NCBI GenBank assembly: GCA_039960995.1
Contig: JBDVKF010000076.1
Span: 1-64,000 of the forward strand
Length of the DNA stretch: 64,000 bases
Source: JABSSA01 sp039960995
Lineage (GTDB): Bacteria; Pseudomonadota; Alphaproteobacteria; Rhodobacterales; Rhodobacteraceae
Direction: 5' to 3'
Shown: positions 62,108 to 64,000 of the stretch, in pieces
How the letters are laid out: each line of letters begins with the position of its first letter
Position numbering within the stretch: the stretch's first letter is position 1
Translations under genes and position numbers: made by a program
The notes under the pieces: model-generated
Seen by the model: only the letters and a program-made list of their open reading frames with translations
Database searches by the model: none
What the model was told of the DNA's origin: nothing

Positions 62108-63361
62108 ATGACGCGACCGTCGTTAGAAAAAACCGAAGAACGCATTCTGATCCTGAGCGCAGAATTTTTGGGCCTCGAGCGCACAAAGTTCACTCTTGAC
62201 ACCAGACCTGTGCAAGATTTGGGAATTGATAGCCTGGACCTCGTTGAGTGGATGATGGCCATAGAAGAGGCATTTGACGTGTCGCTTCCTGAACCGGCGG
62301 AAGTCGGCGATCCAGCGTATAAAGAGGTTTTCACCCGCGCTGACTTCACCTTCAGAGACATGGCCGAGCTGGTTCACCTTAGGTGGGACAGTGGACGCAT
62401 GGAACACGCATTCGCCGGGAACGGTGACGTCCAATTGAGCGAAAAGGCATCCTTCTCGCAGCTTGGGGGCCGGCTGCAGTCTCAGCCCACCCAACTCTAT
62501 CGTCCACTTGGAAAATCGGAACTGGGGGTCGAGCAGTTTCGGCGAATGACCGATGGCATGGTCTGTCTTCAGCTGGACGGTGGTCGAGTTGAGATAGGAA
62601 GCGCGCAGCCAGATGCGTTGCCCGATGAACAGCCGCTGCATGCCGCTGATATCCGACCCTTTCTGATCGACAGAGAAACCGTCTCTACGACAGCGTATTG
62701 TCGATTTTTGAACAGTATAGACGAGACTGACGACGATATCCTGTGCCGCTGGTTTCTGATCAAACCGGGCCAACGACGTTTTGAACACCAGCTTATTGAA
62801 CTCAATGCTGCCGGTTGGTCACCAAAGCCTGGTACTGAGAATTGGCCGATGATTTTGGTCACGTGGTATGGCGCAGTTGCCTATTCTCTCTGGGCGAATG
62901 GCAAAGACTGGCGCGACGAAAACTGCACTCATCTCCCATCCGAGGCGCAATGGGAATACGCAGCGCGTGGACCAACATCGAAACGATGGCCATGGGGCGA
63001 GACTGACCCCGAAAGCGGAGCGATCAACGCCGGTCGGCACAAGCGGCACGCAACATATAAAACAGTCACTGACCTTCCCCTTGCCCCCGTGAATGCGGTG
63101 GTTGGCGTGTCACCTTTTGGCGGGCTGCAGATGGCAGGCAATGTGTGGCAATGGTGTGCGGATTGGTTCGACCCATCAGCATACACCAACGCCAATGCAC
63201 CGTCCGTCACCGGAGTGCGCAGCGAGCGCGGTGGCAGCTGGGTCAGCCCAACCAACCTTTCCAGATCATCCTATAGAAGGGGGCGCGTGCCAGATGCGCG
63301 GGGGCGGTGTCTGGGCTTTCGATGCGTCGGAACAGCCCCGCAAGCAACTGGCAAAAGCTAG
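62108..63361 (+). CDS. Acyl carrier protein fused to FGE-sulfatase-like domain
   Basis: A protein of about 417 residues with an unusual pairing. Residues 1-90 are an acyl carrier domain with the phosphopantetheine serine S42 in QDLGIDSLDLVEWMM. Residues about 150-415 are an FGE-sulfatase/SUMF1-like domain ('LPSEAQWEYAARGPTSKRWP' then WGETDP, 'GLQMAGNVWQWCADWFDPSA', VRSERGGSW, 'RGRCLGFRCV'). The two catalytic cysteines of true formylglycine-generating enzyme are not seen after RGGSW. ATG 62108 fits the ACP start; the frame is open to ATG 62048. I infer modification of a substrate carried on the ACP arm, perhaps in polysaccharide or natural-product assembly. Confidence 0.78.
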   Translation: MTRPSLEKTEERILILSAEFLGLERTKFTLDTRPVQDLGIDSLDLVEWMMAIEEAFDVSLPEPAEVGDPAYKEVFTRADFTFRDMAELVHLRWDSGRMEHAFAGNGDVQLSEKASFSQLGGRLQSQPTQLYRPLGKSELGVEQFRRMTDGMVCLQLDGGRVEIGSAQPDALPDEQPLHAADIRPFLIDRETVSTTAYCRFLNSIDETDDDILCRWFLIKPGQRRFEHQLIELNAAGWSPKPGTENWPMILVTWYGAVAYSLWANGKDWRDENCTHLPSEAQWEYAARGPTSKRWPWGETDPESGAINAGRHKRHATYKTVTDLPLAPVNAVVGVSPFGGLQMAGNVWQWCADWFDPSAYTNANAPSVTGVRSERGGSWVSPTNLSRSSYRRGRVPDARGRCLGFRCVGTAPQATGKS

Positions 63362-63389
63362 GTTCCTTGATCGACGTGCGAAATTGCCT

Positions 63390-64000
63390 GTGACGCCGGC
63401 CCACGATCTTGTAAGCTCAAAAGTCAACGCCCAATGGATCCAATCAGTGCTCGATACAGCCTTTATCCATCGCAGAAGAGGAAAGAACATTGGCGATCTG
63501 GCATGCTCTCCTGCTGGTTATTTCCAATTCGGCGATCAGGCATCCTTTGATTTCAAAGATGACATTCCAGAATGCGATTTGGCTGTGCTGGGTGGAGGGC
63601 AAGTTTTCCAAAGCTGTGTGACATCCGTCCTTTATCAAAACCCATTGGCAAAGCGACGCGTTGTGTGGGGCGTCGGCATATCGGATAAAGACAGACGCAG
63701 TTTAGATTTCGACCTGTTGAATGCGAGTTGCAACCTGATTTCGACTCGGAATTGGGGCGTCGAGAACTGTGAATTTGTCCCTTGCGTATCGGCTATGTCC
63801 ACTCACTTTGATGACCCAGCCGATCCTGTTCATGATGTTGTTTTGTTCTATCACGCCCTGAAATCAGAGGGGCTAACCCGTGTTGATGATATCCCGGAAC
63901 GAAGCAATCACCATGGCACAATGAAGGATGCCATATCGTTCCTGGCAAGCGGGGAAACTGTGGTTACCAATTCCTATCACGGCACCTATTGGGCAATGTG
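63390..64000 (+). CDS. Polysaccharide pyruvyl transferase-like protein, partial (runs off window)
   Basis: The open frame reads 'RRRGKNIGDLACSPAGYFQF', 'CDLAVLGGGQVFQSCVTSVL', VVWGVGISDKDRRSL and ends within ASGETVVTNSYHGTYWAM. This is the layout of the PF04230 family (GD near the start, GGG in the middle, 'V-x-N/S-x-H/YHG' near the end), which adds pyruvate ketals to sugars. The C-terminus is beyond the window. Start is uncertain: GTG 63390 lacks a good ribosome site; ATG 63294, with AGGGGG upstream, would overlap the ACP-FGE gene by 68 bp. The pair is probably an operon. Confidence 0.75.
   Translation, partial: MTPAHDLVSSKVNAQWIQSVLDTAFIHRRRGKNIGDLACSPAGYFQFGDQASFDFKDDIPECDLAVLGGGQVFQSCVTSVLYQNPLAKRRVVWGVGISDKDRRSLDFDLLNASCNLISTRNWGVENCEFVPCVSAMSTHFDDPADPVHDVVLFYHALKSEGLTRVDDIPERSNHHGTMKDAISFLASGETVVTNSYHGTYWAM

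Overview
The window looks like chromosome from a marine alphaproteobacterium of the Rhodobacteraceae (Roseobacter group). The inference rests on several signs: the short mitochondrial-type ETC complex I subunit (NDUFS4-like), the pssA-psd pair, a Zur-controlled znu locus, the many twin-arginine-exported binding proteins, the fccAB pair and moderate GC coding style. No rRNA or tRNA gene and no CRISPR array was seen, so the assignment is by gene content only.

Region 1 (1-17.5 kb) is a mobile and defence-like island. From the left edge it holds the end of an IS3-family element that interrupts tniQ. Next comes a Tn7-like transposition operon on the minus strand (TnsA-like nuclease, TniA, TniB, broken TniQ), then an orphan zinc-ribbon protein and a small secreted/membrane operon. 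A graveyard of fragments follows: an IS91-like transposase tail, the start of an IS21 element, a 108-bp piece of a second tniA and a truncated WD40 gene. An apparently intact IS110/IS1111 element with perfect 15-bp subterminal inverted repeats comes next, then another IS3 orfA stub. The most striking cargo follows: a dual-GHKL ATPase/histidine-kinase-like protein, a receiver-domain protein with a HEPN-like R-x4-H motif, and a convergent C5-cytosine methyltransferase. This resembles a defence locus built on two-component parts. A UvrD-helicase C-terminal stub closes the island.

Region 2 (17.5-33.4 kb) is mostly core metabolism: ETC complex I subunit, SulP anion transporter, a class II cytochrome c, a nitroreductase and an unusual sdh/frd-type operon (B-C-D-A). 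That operon runs on into a two-subunit class I fumarase/tartrate dehydratase. Small unrelated genes sit between its enzyme genes with ATGA-type overlaps. One is a clear Imm1-family immunity protein and one resembles another immunity-like family. They flank a chimeric ORF made of the start of the beta subunit fused to the end of the alpha subunit. A GST, an SHMT-like enzyme, pssA and psd follow.

Region 3 (33.4-50 kb) carries a DEAD-box helicase, fccA/fccB-type sulfide dehydrogenase, an RTX protein, an acyl-CoA synthetase, a ketopantoate-reductase-like enzyme, and a BMP-type nucleoside ABC transporter operon ending in a cytosine-deaminase-like amidohydrolase, followed by a 2H-phosphoesterase-like protein.

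Region 4 (50-64 kb) holds a periplasmic redox operon (di-haem cytochrome, cupredoxin-like/CarboxypepD-like protein, MauG/CCP-like peroxidase). Next is an exported PBP-OmpA fusion followed by two TRAP-type binding proteins with no TRAP membrane subunits. The znuBC-zur/znuA locus with a Zur-box candidate comes next, then an ACP-FGE-sulfatase-like fusion protein and a partial polysaccharide pyruvyl transferase that runs off the window.
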